Source: Clostridia bacterium (GTDB taxonomy: Bacteria > Bacillota > Clostridia > Christensenellales > Borkfalkiaceae). Taken from it: a DNA stretch of 64,000 nt. The stretch is from NCBI GenBank assembly GCA_017467265.1, contig JAFTSO010000024.1:1-64000 (forward strand), in the 5' to 3' direction. Under the pieces are notes generated by a model, which was not told the origin of the DNA, did no database searches, and was given only the letters and a program-made list of their open reading frames with translations. Made by a program: the position numbers and the translations under genes. Positions 25,027 to 32,979 of this stretch are shown one piece after another. How positions within the stretch are numbered: position 1 is the stretch's first letter; each line of letters begins with the position of its first letter.

Positions 25027-26186
25027 TTTTCAATCTCCTCTTTCAATATTTCGATTGCCTTTTTCAGCGTTTCGAAAGGTATATTCAAGGCAGGCAACAA
25101 GCGCACCTTATTTTTCGCTTTGATGGCGAGCACGCCGCGCGCCATGCAATTTTTAATGACTTCAGACGCGTCCTTTTCCGTTTCGATACCGATCATCAGA
25201 CCTTTGCCCGTCACGCTCTTTACACCCTTTGCCACGCCGAGCGTTTCAAAAATATACGCACTCTTTTCTCGTACCTGCGCTAACAAGTTGTCGTCGATAC
25301 GCTGCAAAATATTCAGCGCGCCTGCGCACGCCACGGGATTGCCGCCGAACGTCGAGCCGTTCAAGCCTGCCGTGAACAGCGTTTCCGCCCGTTCGCCCAG
25401 CATCGTCGCTCCGATGGGCAGACCGCCGCCCAACCCCTTTGCCGTCGTCACCACGTCAGGGATAATGCCATAATCTTGGAACGCGTACAACGTACCCGTT
25501 CTGCCGTTGCCCGTCTGCACTTCGTCCACAATCAACAAAAGATCGTTTTCTTTCGCCAGCCTTTCCACGCCCTTCACGTAATCGGCGTTGAGTGCAGTCA
25601 CGCCCCCCTCGCCTTGCACAAGTTCGATCATAATACCGCAGCATTTGTGGGCTTTTAACAACCCTTTGAGTTCATCAATGTCGTTAGCCGCCGCGTGCAC
25701 AAAGCCGTCCGTCATCGGGGTAAAATGCTGATGGAAAACGTCCTGTCCCGTTGCGGAAAGGGTGGTGATCGTACGCCCGTGGAAACTGTTTTTTAAGGTA
25801 ATGATTACGTAATGGTCCTTACCTTTTTTCAATTCGCCGTATTTTCTCGCCGCCTTAATCGCGCACTCGTTTGCTTCCGCGCCAGAGTTGGAAAAGAAGA
25901 CCTTTTTCATGCCCGTCCGTTCGCACAGCTCTTTGGCGAGTAATGCACAAGGCTCGCTGTAATACAGGTTGGACGTGTGCTGAATTTTATCCAGCTGTTC
26001 AATTACGGCTCTTTTCCAGCTCTCGTCGCTCACGCCAAAGGCATTGACGGCGATACCCGTGCCAAGGTCGATATATTCCTTGCCCGTCTCGTCGTACACG
26101 AGCGAGCCTTTACCTCTTACAAGCTGTACGGGAAAACGTGCGTACGTTGCGGCGATATATTGTTTGTCTGTTTCGATGATATTCAT
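25023..26186 (-). CDS. argD: Acetylornithine aminotransferase
   Basis: PLP enzyme that transfers an amino group from glutamate to N-acetylglutamate semialdehyde. Class III aminotransferase signs: FSNSGAEANECAIKAARKYG, IVDEVQTGNGRTG (Asp holding the pyridine N) and TTAKGLGGGLPIGA with the Schiff-base lysine. 387 residues from the ATG at 26186, which follows ACAAGGAAAAAGT; the longer frame upstream runs into element E2. Overlaps argF by 4 bp. Confidence 0.95.
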   Translation of the reverse strand: MNIIETDKQYIAATYARFPVQLVRGKGSLVYDETGKEYIDLGTGIAVNAFGVSDESWKRAVIEQLDKIQHTSNLYYSEPCALLAKELCERTGMKKVFFSNSGAEANECAIKAARKYGELKKGKDHYVIITLKNSFHGRTITTLSATGQDVFHQHFTPMTDGFVHAAANDIDELKGLLKAHKCCGIMIELVQGEGGVTALNADYVKGVERLAKENDLLLIVDEVQTGNGRTGTLYAFQDYGIIPDVVTTAKGLGGGLPIGATMLGERAETLFTAGLNGSTFGGNPVACAGALNILQRIDDNLLAQVREKSAYIFETLGVAKGVKSVTGKGLMIGIETEKDASEVIKNCMARGVLAIKAKNKVRLLPALNIPFETLKKAIEILKEEIEK

Positions 26187-26215
26187 ACTTTTTCCTTGTA
26201 TAATACGCATTTTTG

Positions 26216-26318
26216 AAAACGACGAAATTGCGAGCAATTCAAGACGCCACGAGAGCGCGTACATAGGCGTACGTAACCGAGTGGCAACGAAGAAATGCGA
26301 TGCGAATACGTCGTTTTA
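26216..26318 (-). repeat. Element E2, copy in the argB-argD gap
   Basis: Long branched palindrome. Outer arms AAAACGACG (26216-26224) and CGTCGTTTT (26309-26317) pair perfectly; the second overlaps the argB stop codon (TAA, 26316-26318). Inside are a 5-bp hairpin with CGAG loop (26226-26239), a stem GCCAC/GTGGC (26246-26250 with 26281-26285) and an apical GCGTAC/GTACGT (26257-26262 with 26269-26274). See the copies at 27465, 31409, 53349, 53454 and 54021. Confidence 0.85.
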
Positions 26319-27188
26319 TATTTTATTGCCCGACACGAACATCGTGCCTAAGCCCTCGTCCGTCAAAATTTCAATCAGAATTGCGTGCGGCACTCTACCG
26401 TCCAAAATAAAGACTTTGTTTACGCCGCGGCGAATCGACTCGATACAGCAGTTGATTTTGGGAATCATGCCGCCGCTAATAACGCCGTCACGGATAAGCT
26501 TGGGCGCGTCAGAGACGTAAACCTTGGAAATAAGCGTAGACGGATCGTCCTTGTCCATGCACAGCCCGACGATGTCAGTCATGGAAATCAAACATTCCGC
26601 TTTGAGTTCTCCTGCAATACGCGCCGCCGCGGTGTCGGCGTTGATGTTGTACGTATTGCCGTTATCGTCATAGCCGACGGTGGAAATAACGGGGATATAC
26701 CCCTTTTCCAAAACGTCCACGATCGAAGACACGTCCACGTCCGTGATGTTGCCTGCAAAGCCGTGCATTTCGTCCACCTTTTCCGATTTTAACATGTGTC
26801 CATCCACACCGCAAAGCCCGATTGCCTTACCACCCTTGCTCTGCAAAAGGTTGACGAGATTTTTGTTGACTTTGCCAGCCAAAACCATCTGCACGATATC
26901 CATCGTTTCTTGGTCGGTCACGCGCAGCCCGTCGATAAACTGCGATTTTTTACCGATTTTGCCAAGCATTTCGGTGATTTCCGGACCGCCGCCGTGCACA
27001 AGCACAACTTTCACGCCGATGAGCGAAAGCAGTACGATGTCGCCCATGACGGCGTCTTTGAGATCATCGCTGATCATCGCGTTGCCGCCGTATTTGACAA
27101 CGACGATTTTATCGTAATATTTTTGAATATACGGCAGCGCTTGCGTTAAGATTTCCGCACGCTGTGCCGTGGTCGGTTTGCTGTTCAT
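26316..27188 (-). CDS. argB: Acetylglutamate kinase
   Basis: Phosphorylates N-acetylglutamate, the second step of arginine synthesis and the usual point of arginine feedback. Amino-acid kinase fold: KYGGNAM, VHGGGPEI, and the NADTAAARIAGEL nucleotide region. 290 residues, normal size. Its stop codon is part of the outer arm of an E2 element; its start lies 18 bases from the end of an E1 array, with only the AAAAAGGAAGAATAATC ribosome site between. Confidence 0.96.
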   Translation of the reverse strand: MNSKPTTAQRAEILTQALPYIQKYYDKIVVVKYGGNAMISDDLKDAVMGDIVLLSLIGVKVVLVHGGGPEITEMLGKIGKKSQFIDGLRVTDQETMDIVQMVLAGKVNKNLVNLLQSKGGKAIGLCGVDGHMLKSEKVDEMHGFAGNITDVDVSSIVDVLEKGYIPVISTVGYDDNGNTYNINADTAAARIAGELKAECLISMTDIVGLCMDKDDPSTLISKVYVSDAPKLIRDGVISGGMIPKINCCIESIRRGVNKVFILDGRVPHAILIEILTDEGLGTMFVSGNKI

Positions 27189-27564
27189 GATTATTCTTCC
27201 TTTTTAGTGATTTGAAAGGCTCTGCCTTTCGTGATTTGAACGCTATGCGTTCGTGAATTGAAAACCTGCGGTTTTCGTGATTTGACGGCTGCGCCGTCGT
27301 TATTGTAATATTTCCACAATGCAAAGCATAGCTTTGCAATTCACGCGCCGAACGGTGCAATTCACGTTTTGTTAAAAACAATTCACGCACCGAACGGTGC
27401 AATTCATTGTTTTAGTACGTGACCGAGCCGCAACGCTTGTCTTTCGCGAATACCCGGTCGGGTTAAAACGGCGTAGTTACGAGCGATACGCGAAGCCGCG
27501 ACAGGAGCGTACAAGTAGTACGTGACTGAGCGGCGACAAAGTAGCGCGATGCAGATACGTCGTT
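27189..27564. other. argB-argJ gap filled by hairpin elements
   Basis: This 376-bp gap has no gene. It holds the E1 array (27207-27406), a stray right half of E2 (about 27414-27436) and a full E2 (27465-27567). Confidence 0.8.
27207..27406 (-). repeat. Element E1 hairpin array, complete copy (arg operon, argB-argJ)
   Basis: Plus-strand reading. Left half: four hairpins, each behind a 7-nt linker GTGATTT or GTGAATT. Stems are GAAAGGC/GCCTTTC (27214-27230), GAACGC/GCGTTC (27238-27252), GAAAACC/GGTTTTC (27260-27276) and GACGGC/GCCGTC (27284-27298). Centre: ATTGT/ACAAT (27302-27320). Right half: hairpins GCAAAGC/GCTTTGC, GCGCC/GGTGC, GTTTT/AAAAC, GCACC/GGTGC separated by AATTCAC, the inverse of GTGAATT. 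Stems vary; linkers do not. Confidence 0.9.
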
Positions 27565-27567
27565 TTA
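27465..27567 (-). repeat. Element E2, copy next to the argJ stop
   Basis: Outer arms AAAACGGCG (27465-27473) and CGTCGTTTT (27558-27566), with one G-U pair; the right arm overlaps the argJ stop (TAA, 27565-27567). Inner stem GCCGC/GCGGC (27495-27499 with 27530-27534) and apical GCGTAC/GTACGT (27507-27512 with 27518-27523). Confidence 0.85.
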
Positions 27568-28779
27568 GGTGCGATAGTCGCCGTTTATTTTTACATAATC
27601 ATACGTCAGATCACAGCCCCAAGCCGTCGCTTTGCCGTCGCCGTTGCCTAAAACCACTAAGATTTCAATTTCCTTTTCCAAGAGAATTTCTTTGGCTTTT
27701 TCTTCGGAAAATTCAATACCAGCGCCGTTTTTGCAAACGGGAATTGTGCCCTTTGCCGAACGGAACGCCACGTCCACTTTGTTCACGTCCACGTCCGCGC
27801 CCGAATACCCGATCGCGCACAAAACACGTCCCCAGTTCGCGTCCGAGCCGAACATAGCCGCCTTCACGAGCGACGAGCAAATCACCGATTTTGCCACGGT
27901 TTTCGCCGTCTGTTCATCTTTTGCGCCCGTCACTTTGCACTCCAAGAGCTTGGTTGCGCCTTCGCCGTCCGCCGCGATTTTGCGGCACAGGTACGTCGTC
28001 ACCGCGGCAAGCGCCGCGCAAAACTCGTCAAATTCCTTGCCGTCTGCCGTAATCTCGTCGTTGCCAGCCATACCGTTTGCCAGCACCGATACCATATCGT
28101 TGGTCGAAGTGTCGCCGTCCACGCTGATCATATTGAACGAATCCTTTACGTCCGCAGAAAGCGCTTTTACAAGCATATCCGAAGAAATGGCACAGTCCGT
28201 CGTCACGAATACGAGCATCGTCGCCATATTCGGGTGGATCATACCGCTACCCTTAGCGATACCGCCGATACGGCAAGTCTTGCCGTCAACCGCAAACTCG
28301 AACGCGATTTCTTTCGCTTTCGTGTCCGTCGTCATAATCCCTTCGCAAGCCAAATCGCTGTGCGCGCCAAGCCCTGCCACCAGCGACGGAATCCCGTTTG
28401 CGATCGGCGTAATATCGAGCGGCTGCCCAATCACGCCCGTGGACGCCACCACAACGTCGGTCGGATCGATATTCAGCTCCGCCGCCAACAACGAACAGGT
28501 CTGTTCTGCAATTTCAATGCCGTTTGCGTTGCAGGTATTCGCGTTGCCGCTGTTGCAAATCACCGCTTGCGCTTTGCCGTCTGCAATGTTGTTTTTCGTC
28601 ACCGTCAAGGGCGCGCCTTTGACAAGGTTCTGCGTGTAAACCGCCGCCGCGCTCGCCTGCGTTTCGCTGTAAATGAGCGCCAAATCACGCTTGGTCTTGT
28701 TCTTGCGGATACCGCAATGCACACCGTTTGCCGTAAAGCCTTTTGCGGCGCATACGCCGCCCTGAATTTCTTTGATCAT
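27565..28779 (-). CDS. argJ: Glutamate N-acetyltransferase / ornithine acetyltransferase
   Basis: Moves the acetyl group from acetylornithine to glutamate, closing the acetyl cycle; bifunctional forms also use acetyl-CoA. The proenzyme self-cleaves before the Thr in KGSGMIHPNMATML, here intact. 404 residues. Because argJ is present, no argA or argE is needed, and none is seen. It starts 12 bp after argC; downstream is an E2 element that begins on its stop codon. Confidence 0.96.
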   Translation of the reverse strand: MIKEIQGGVCAAKGFTANGVHCGIRKNKTKRDLALIYSETQASAAAVYTQNLVKGAPLTVTKNNIADGKAQAVICNSGNANTCNANGIEIAEQTCSLLAAELNIDPTDVVVASTGVIGQPLDITPIANGIPSLVAGLGAHSDLACEGIMTTDTKAKEIAFEFAVDGKTCRIGGIAKGSGMIHPNMATMLVFVTTDCAISSDMLVKALSADVKDSFNMISVDGDTSTNDMVSVLANGMAGNDEITADGKEFDEFCAALAAVTTYLCRKIAADGEGATKLLECKVTGAKDEQTAKTVAKSVICSSLVKAAMFGSDANWGRVLCAIGYSGADVDVNKVDVAFRSAKGTIPVCKNGAGIEFSEEKAKEILLEKEIEILVVLGNGDGKATAWGCDLTYDYVKINGDYRT

Positions 28780-28791
28780 ATCTCTATCCTT

Positions 28792-29718
28792 TTACAGTTC
28801 TAATCCTTTCGTTTTTTCTGCGCCGATCACCATATTCATACACTCGATCGCCGCGCCGCTCGCACCTTTGCCTAAATTGTCGTAGCAAGCGATCAGCAAT
28901 ATTCTCTCTTCGTTCCCTGCCACGGTCACGATCATACCGTCCTTTTTCGAGAGCGCCGCGCCCGATACAAAACCGCTTTCATCCGCATTTTCTTTGTATT
29001 GCACGATCTCGCCGTTGTATTTTTCCGCGTAAATCTTTTTGATCTCGTCCACGCTGCCTTTGAGCTGCGTAGCAAACAGGGGCACGGTCACCGTCATGCC
29101 GCTGTAAAAATCGGACACAATCGGGCAGAAAATCGGCGCGGTTTCTATCCCCGTAATCGCCTTCATTTCCTTCAAATGCTTGTGCTGCTGCGTGATCCCG
29201 TACTGACGGGGCGCACCGAGCAGCTCGCTCCTTGCCTCACTTTCGTAATCGGCAATCATCTTTTTACCGCCGCCCGAATACCCCGTAATGGAGTGGCAGG
29301 TAAGCAAAGTATCTTTGTCTATTAAGCCCTTTTCTACGAGCGGATACACGAGCGCAATAAAACCGCTGGCGTGACAGCCGGGCACGGCGATACGCTTGGA
29401 AGAAAGCAATTTTTCTTCGTGCGATTTCGAGAGCTCGGGAAAACCGTACGCCCAATCGGGCAAGGTTCTGTGCGCCGTACTCGCGTCGATCACCACCGTA
29501 TCGGGGTTTTCTACGAGCGCCACCGATTCCCTTGCCGCGTCGTCGGGCAAGCACAAAAAAGCCACGTCCGCTTTGTTTAACATTTCCTTTCGCGCGATCG
29601 GATCTTTTCTCTTGTCTTCCGAGAGCGTTAAAATTTCTACGTCGTCGCGCGCAGACAGGCGTTCGTAAATTCGAAGCCCCGTCGTTCCTGCGCTACCGTC
29701 GATAAATACTTTTTTCAT
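28792..29718 (-). CDS. argC: N-acetyl-gamma-glutamyl-phosphate reductase, short type
   Basis: NADPH-dependent reduction of acetylglutamyl phosphate to the semialdehyde. N-terminal GSAGTTGLRIYERL binds the nucleotide; the catalytic cysteine is in AVPGCHASGF. At 308 residues it is the shorter type 2 form. It lies 17 bp after argH and 12 bp before argJ. Confidence 0.95.
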   Translation of the reverse strand: MKKVFIDGSAGTTGLRIYERLSARDDVEILTLSEDKRKDPIARKEMLNKADVAFLCLPDDAARESVALVENPDTVVIDASTAHRTLPDWAYGFPELSKSHEEKLLSSKRIAVPGCHASGFIALVYPLVEKGLIDKDTLLTCHSITGYSGGGKKMIADYESEARSELLGAPRQYGITQQHKHLKEMKAITGIETAPIFCPIVSDFYSGMTVTVPLFATQLKGSVDEIKKIYAEKYNGEIVQYKENADESGFVSGAALSKKDGMIVTVAGNEERILLIACYDNLGKGASGAAIECMNMVIGAEKTKGLEL

Positions 29719-29735
29719 ATCCTTTTCTTTCCTTA

Positions 29736-31115
29736 TTATTTCGCCAAAAAGGCGCGGATTTTTTCCACCTGTGCACGTACCGACGACGGCGACGCTCCCC
29801 CTTCGCTCAACCGCTTATTTACGCAAGTTTCCAGCGAGATTTCGTGATACAAATCTTCCGCGAACAGTTCGCTGTGTTTTTGATAATCGACAAGGAGCAG
29901 ATTGTCCAGCACGCAGTCCTTGTCAATGCACTCCGCAACGATCGTACCCACGATCTTGTACGCGGAGCGGAACGGCATACCCTTTTTCACCAGATAATCA
30001 GCAAGGTCGGTAGCATTGATAAAGCCCCTTTGCGCCGCGCGGTAGGTGTTTTTGGGCAGCACCTTCATCGTCGCAAGCATCGGCGTGAGCACCTCCAAAC
30101 ACATCTTCACCGTGTCCAACGCGTCAAATACCGCCTCCTTGTCTTCCTGCATATCTTTGTTATACGCCAAGGGCAAGCCTTTGATCGTCGTTAAGAGTGC
30201 CTGCAAATCGCCGTACACACGCCCCGTCTTGCCGCGGATCAGCTCCGCCATATCGGGATTTTTCTTTTGCGGCATTATCGACGAACCCGTCGTGTAGCTA
30301 TCGTCCAACTCGATAAACTTAAATTCCCAGCTCGACCACAAAATAATCTCTTCGGAAAGTCTGGACAGGTGCGCCATCAAAATGGAGAACGCGCCCAGCA
30401 GTTCCAGACAAAAATCTCTATCGGACACGCCGTCGATGCTGTTCCACGACGGAGCGTCAAAGCCGAGCGCCGCCGCCGTCTGCGCGCGGTCGATGGGGTA
30501 CGTCGTACCTGCCAAGGCACAGCTGCCCAACGGACATTCTTCGTTCATACGCGCTACGGCGTCCTGCATACGTCCCACGTCGCGGCGGAGCATCATCGCA
30601 TACGCCAAGAGATGATGTCCAAAAGACACGGGTTGCGCGCGTTGTAAATGCGTATACCCAGGCGCGATCGTTTCCGCATTGTCCTCCGCTTGGGCGGCGA
30701 TCGCCGCGATCACGTCTTTCACCAGCGAAATCACCGTTTGCACTTCGTCGCGAAGATACAGACGAATATCCACCGCCACCTGATCGTTGCGGCTGCGTGC
30801 CGTATGCAAACGCTTGCCCGCGTCACCGATGCGCTTGGTCAACTCCCCTTCGATGAACATATGAATATCTTCCGCGCCGTTGTCAAAGGTGAGAACGCCG
30901 CTCTCAATATCCGCCTTGATTGCCGTCAAACCGTCCACGATCAACGCCAAATCTTCCGCCGACAAAATGCCTACGCTGTGCAGCATTTTCGCGTGCGCAA
31001 TCGAGCCGCGTACGTCCTGTGCGTACATACGGCAATCGAAAGAAAGAGAAGAATTAAAATCGTCTGCTTTTTCATCGAGCGCCTTCAAAAAACGCCCTGC
31101 CCACATTTTTTCCAT
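29736..31115 (-). CDS. argH: Argininosuccinate lyase
   Basis: Splits argininosuccinate into arginine and fumarate. Fumarase/aspartase superfamily signature GSSIMPQKKNPD with the flexible catalytic loop; TARSRNDQVA near residue 110. 459 residues. Unusually for this window no Shine-Dalgarno site is visible before the ATG: the upstream bases are TGTTTTTTAAGTT, and a strong hairpin (31133-31158) stands just before them. The E1 array ends 61 bp upstream. Confidence 0.96.
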   Translation of the reverse strand: MEKMWAGRFLKALDEKADDFNSSLSFDCRMYAQDVRGSIAHAKMLHSVGILSAEDLALIVDGLTAIKADIESGVLTFDNGAEDIHMFIEGELTKRIGDAGKRLHTARSRNDQVAVDIRLYLRDEVQTVISLVKDVIAAIAAQAEDNAETIAPGYTHLQRAQPVSFGHHLLAYAMMLRRDVGRMQDAVARMNEECPLGSCALAGTTYPIDRAQTAAALGFDAPSWNSIDGVSDRDFCLELLGAFSILMAHLSRLSEEIILWSSWEFKFIELDDSYTTGSSIMPQKKNPDMAELIRGKTGRVYGDLQALLTTIKGLPLAYNKDMQEDKEAVFDALDTVKMCLEVLTPMLATMKVLPKNTYRAAQRGFINATDLADYLVKKGMPFRSAYKIVGTIVAECIDKDCVLDNLLLVDYQKHSELFAEDLYHEISLETCVNKRLSEGGASPSSVRAQVEKIRAFLAK

Positions 31116-31132
31116 AACTTAAAAAACACGCT

Positions 31133-31158
31133 TTGCCTGCCGCTACCGCGACAGGCAA
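31133..31158 (-). promoter_or_regulatory. Hairpin before argH
   Basis: Minus strand TTGCCTG-T-CGC / GCG-G-CAGGCAA with a GGTA loop; one position pairs only as U-G on the minus strand. Followed seven bases later by six T. It could attenuate argH or be another repeat hairpin. Confidence 0.5.
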
Positions 31159-31176
31159 GAGCTTTCCTTTATTAAA

Positions 31177-31375
31177 GTGATTTGAAAGGCTGCGCCTTTC
31201 GTGATTTGAACTCTATGCGTTCGTGATTTGAAAACCTGCGGTTTTCGTGATTTGACGGCTACGCCGTCGTTGTTGTTATATTTCCACAACGCAAAGCGTA
31301 GCTTTGCAATTCACGTGCCGAACGGCGCAATTCACGTTTTGTTAAAAACAATTCACGCAACTATGTTGCAATTCA
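31177..31375 (-). repeat. Element E1 hairpin array, complete copy (argH-argG)
   Basis: Same plan as the 27207 copy. Left stems GAAAGGC/GCCTTTC, GAACTC/GCGTTC (one mismatch), GAAAACC/GGTTTTC, GACGGC/GCCGTC behind GTGATTT linkers. Centre GTTGT/ACAAC. Right stems GCAAAGC/GCTTTGC, GTGCC/GGCGC, GTTTT/AAAAC, GCAAC/GTTGC with AATTCAC linkers. The centre and the last two variable right stems differ from the other copy by paired changes. Confidence 0.9.
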
Positions 31376-31408
31376 TTGTTAGCGCTCTACGCAACCCGCG
31401 GTCGAGTT

Positions 31409-31538
31409 AAAACGGTGGAGAAGGGTTGCAGGTTCGCGCAAAACACGGGTTTTGTCCGACGGGAGTGTACATAAACGTACACGAGCAAGGACAAGTTCCG
31501 TTTTTGCGATGAAGATTCGCCCTTATACACTGTTTTTA
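31409..31538 (-). repeat. Element E2, divergent copy next to the argG stop
   Basis: Outer arms AAAACGGTG (31409-31417) and CACTGTTTT (31528-31536) plus AAGGG/CCCTT (31421-31425 with 31520-31524). Inner stem TTGTCC/GGACAA (31452-31457 with 31489-31494), apical GTGTAC/GTACAC (31465-31470 with 31477-31482). The primary sequence is far from other copies, yet every arm pairs. The right arm runs into the argG stop (31536-31538). Confidence 0.8.
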
Positions 31539-32762
31539 TTTGTTGTTCTTTTGGTTGACCTGCGCTTGCACCTTAATCGGCAAACCGAACAGCTCGATAA
31601 AGCCCGTCGCGTCTGCCTGATTATATACGTGGTCTTCGCCAAACGTTGCGATTTCTTCCGAATACAGCGAATAATCGCTCCATGCGCCTGCCTTGATAAT
31701 GTTGCCCTTGTAGAGCTTTAAGCGCACTTTACCCGTCACGTTTTCCTGCGTTTTATCCACGAACGCCGTCAACGCTTCACGAAGAGGGGTAAACCACTGC
31801 CCGTTGTAAACGAGTTCCGCAAAACAAACGGACAACTCCTGCTTTTTATGCGCCGTATATTTGTCCAAGCACAGCGTTTCCAGATAGCTGTGCGCCTTGT
31901 ACAAAATTTCGCCGCCCGGTGTTTCGTACACACCGCGACACTTCATACCCACCAAGCGGTTTTCCACGATGTCCAACAGCCCGATGCCGTTTGCGCCGCC
32001 CACTTTGTTGAGCGCAAGAATAATGTCTTTTGCACTCATCTTTTTGCCGTCGAGCGCAACGGGTTTGCCCTTTTCAAATTCGATTTCTACGTAAGTAGGT
32101 TTATCGGGAGCTTGCAGCGGCGATACGCCCATTTCCAAGAACCCTGCCTTTTCATACTGCGGCTCGTTGCCAGCGTCTTCCAAATCCAAGCCTTCGTGGC
32201 TGAGATGCCAAAGGTTTTTGTCCTTAGAATAGTTGGTTTCGCGGTTGATTTTCAAGGGCACGTTGTGCGCTTCCGCATAATCGATCTCTTCTTCACGGGA
32301 TTTGATCGACCATTCACGCCAGGGCGCGATAATCTTCATATCGGGCGCAAACGCCTTGATCGTCAACTCAAAACGCACCTGATCGTTCCCCTTACCCGTA
32401 CAGCCGTGGCAAATCGCGTCCGCGCCTTCTTTCTTTGCAATTTCTACGATGCGCTTTGCAATAACGGGACGCGCAAACGAAGTACCCAAAAGGTATTCTT
32501 CGTATTTTGCGCCAGCCTGCATCGTGGGGATCACGTATTCGTCCACGAATTCGTCCGTCAAATCTTCCACGTAAAGTTTGGACGCGCCCGTTTTGAGCGC
32601 TTTTTCTTCCAAGCCGTCCAGCTCGTCCGCCTGCCCGACGTTGCCACTCACTGCAATAACTTCGCAGTTGTTGTAATTCTCTTTCAACCAAGGAATAATG
32701 ATCGAAGTGTCCAAGCCGCCCGAATAGGCAAGCACTACTTTTTTAATGTCCTTTTTATCCAT
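31536..32762 (-). CDS. argG: Argininosuccinate synthase
   Basis: Joins citrulline and aspartate using ATP. The ATP-binding PP-loop [10 protein letters not shown] is at residues 12-21; [14 protein letters not shown] is also conserved. 408 residues. It is the first gene of the arginine operon, behind a consensus promoter and an ArgR-like site, with AGGAG before the ATG. Order on the transcript: argG, argH, argC, argJ, argB, argD, argF. Confidence 0.97.
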   Translation of the reverse strand: MDKKDIKKVVLAYSGGLDTSIIIPWLKENYNNCEVIAVSGNVGQADELDGLEEKALKTGASKLYVEDLTDEFVDEYVIPTMQAGAKYEEYLLGTSFARPVIAKRIVEIAKKEGADAICHGCTGKGNDQVRFELTIKAFAPDMKIIAPWREWSIKSREEEIDYAEAHNVPLKINRETNYSKDKNLWHLSHEGLDLEDAGNEPQYEKAGFLEMGVSPLQAPDKPTYVEIEFEKGKPVALDGKKMSAKDIILALNKVGGANGIGLLDIVENRLVGMKCRGVYETPGGEILYKAHSYLETLCLDKYTAHKKQELSVCFAELVYNGQWFTPLREALTAFVDKTQENVTGKVRLKLYKGNIIKAGAWSDYSLYSEEIATFGEDHVYNQADATGFIELFGLPIKVQAQVNQKNNK

Positions 32763-32833
32763 AACCGTTTCTCCTAAAAACTTTTATTTTGATTTTGTGT
32801 GCGGAGCGGAATGCTTTGCGTTCGCCACGCCGC

Positions 32834-32856
32834 TGCATTTATATTCAATTTATGCA
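32834..32856 (-). promoter_or_regulatory. ArgR operator-like palindrome (ARG box)
   Basis: Minus strand TTGAATATAAATGCAG lies inside a larger dyad TGCAT...ATGCA (32834-32856). It is close to the Bacillus ARG-box form TGAATAAAAATGCA and spans the predicted transcription start of argG, a classic repressor site. The argR gene itself is not in the window. Confidence 0.65.
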
Positions 32857-32859
32857 CTC

Positions 32860-32888
32860 ATTATACACCCGAAGAATACCTTTGTCAA
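32860..32888 (-). promoter_or_regulatory. Promoter of the arg operon
   Basis: Minus strand TTGACA (32883-32888), 17 bp, TATAAT (32860-32865): full consensus. Predicted start about 32853, leader about 90 nt. Confidence 0.9.
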
Positions 32889-32979
32889 ATGCTTTTTATC
32901 GCTTATTTTATAAAACTTTCATATATTTCTGGATATTTTTTGAATATTGCGTATAAATGTATAAAATTGTGCATATTTT

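Larger units (their letters stand above)
31116..31535. other. argH-argG gap filled by hairpin elements
   Basis: This 420-bp gap has no gene. From the argH side it holds the pre-argH hairpin (31133-31158), a complete E1 array (31177-31375) and an E2 element (31409-31538). Confidence 0.8.

Noticed and set aside
27207..27406. E1 as a CRISPR array
   Set aside because: The constant part is only 7 nt, the variable parts are palindromes, and no cas genes are present.
24118..32762. T-box leader for the arg operon
   Set aside because: No T-box sequence or specifier structure is visible in the 90-nt leader; an ARG-box is present instead.
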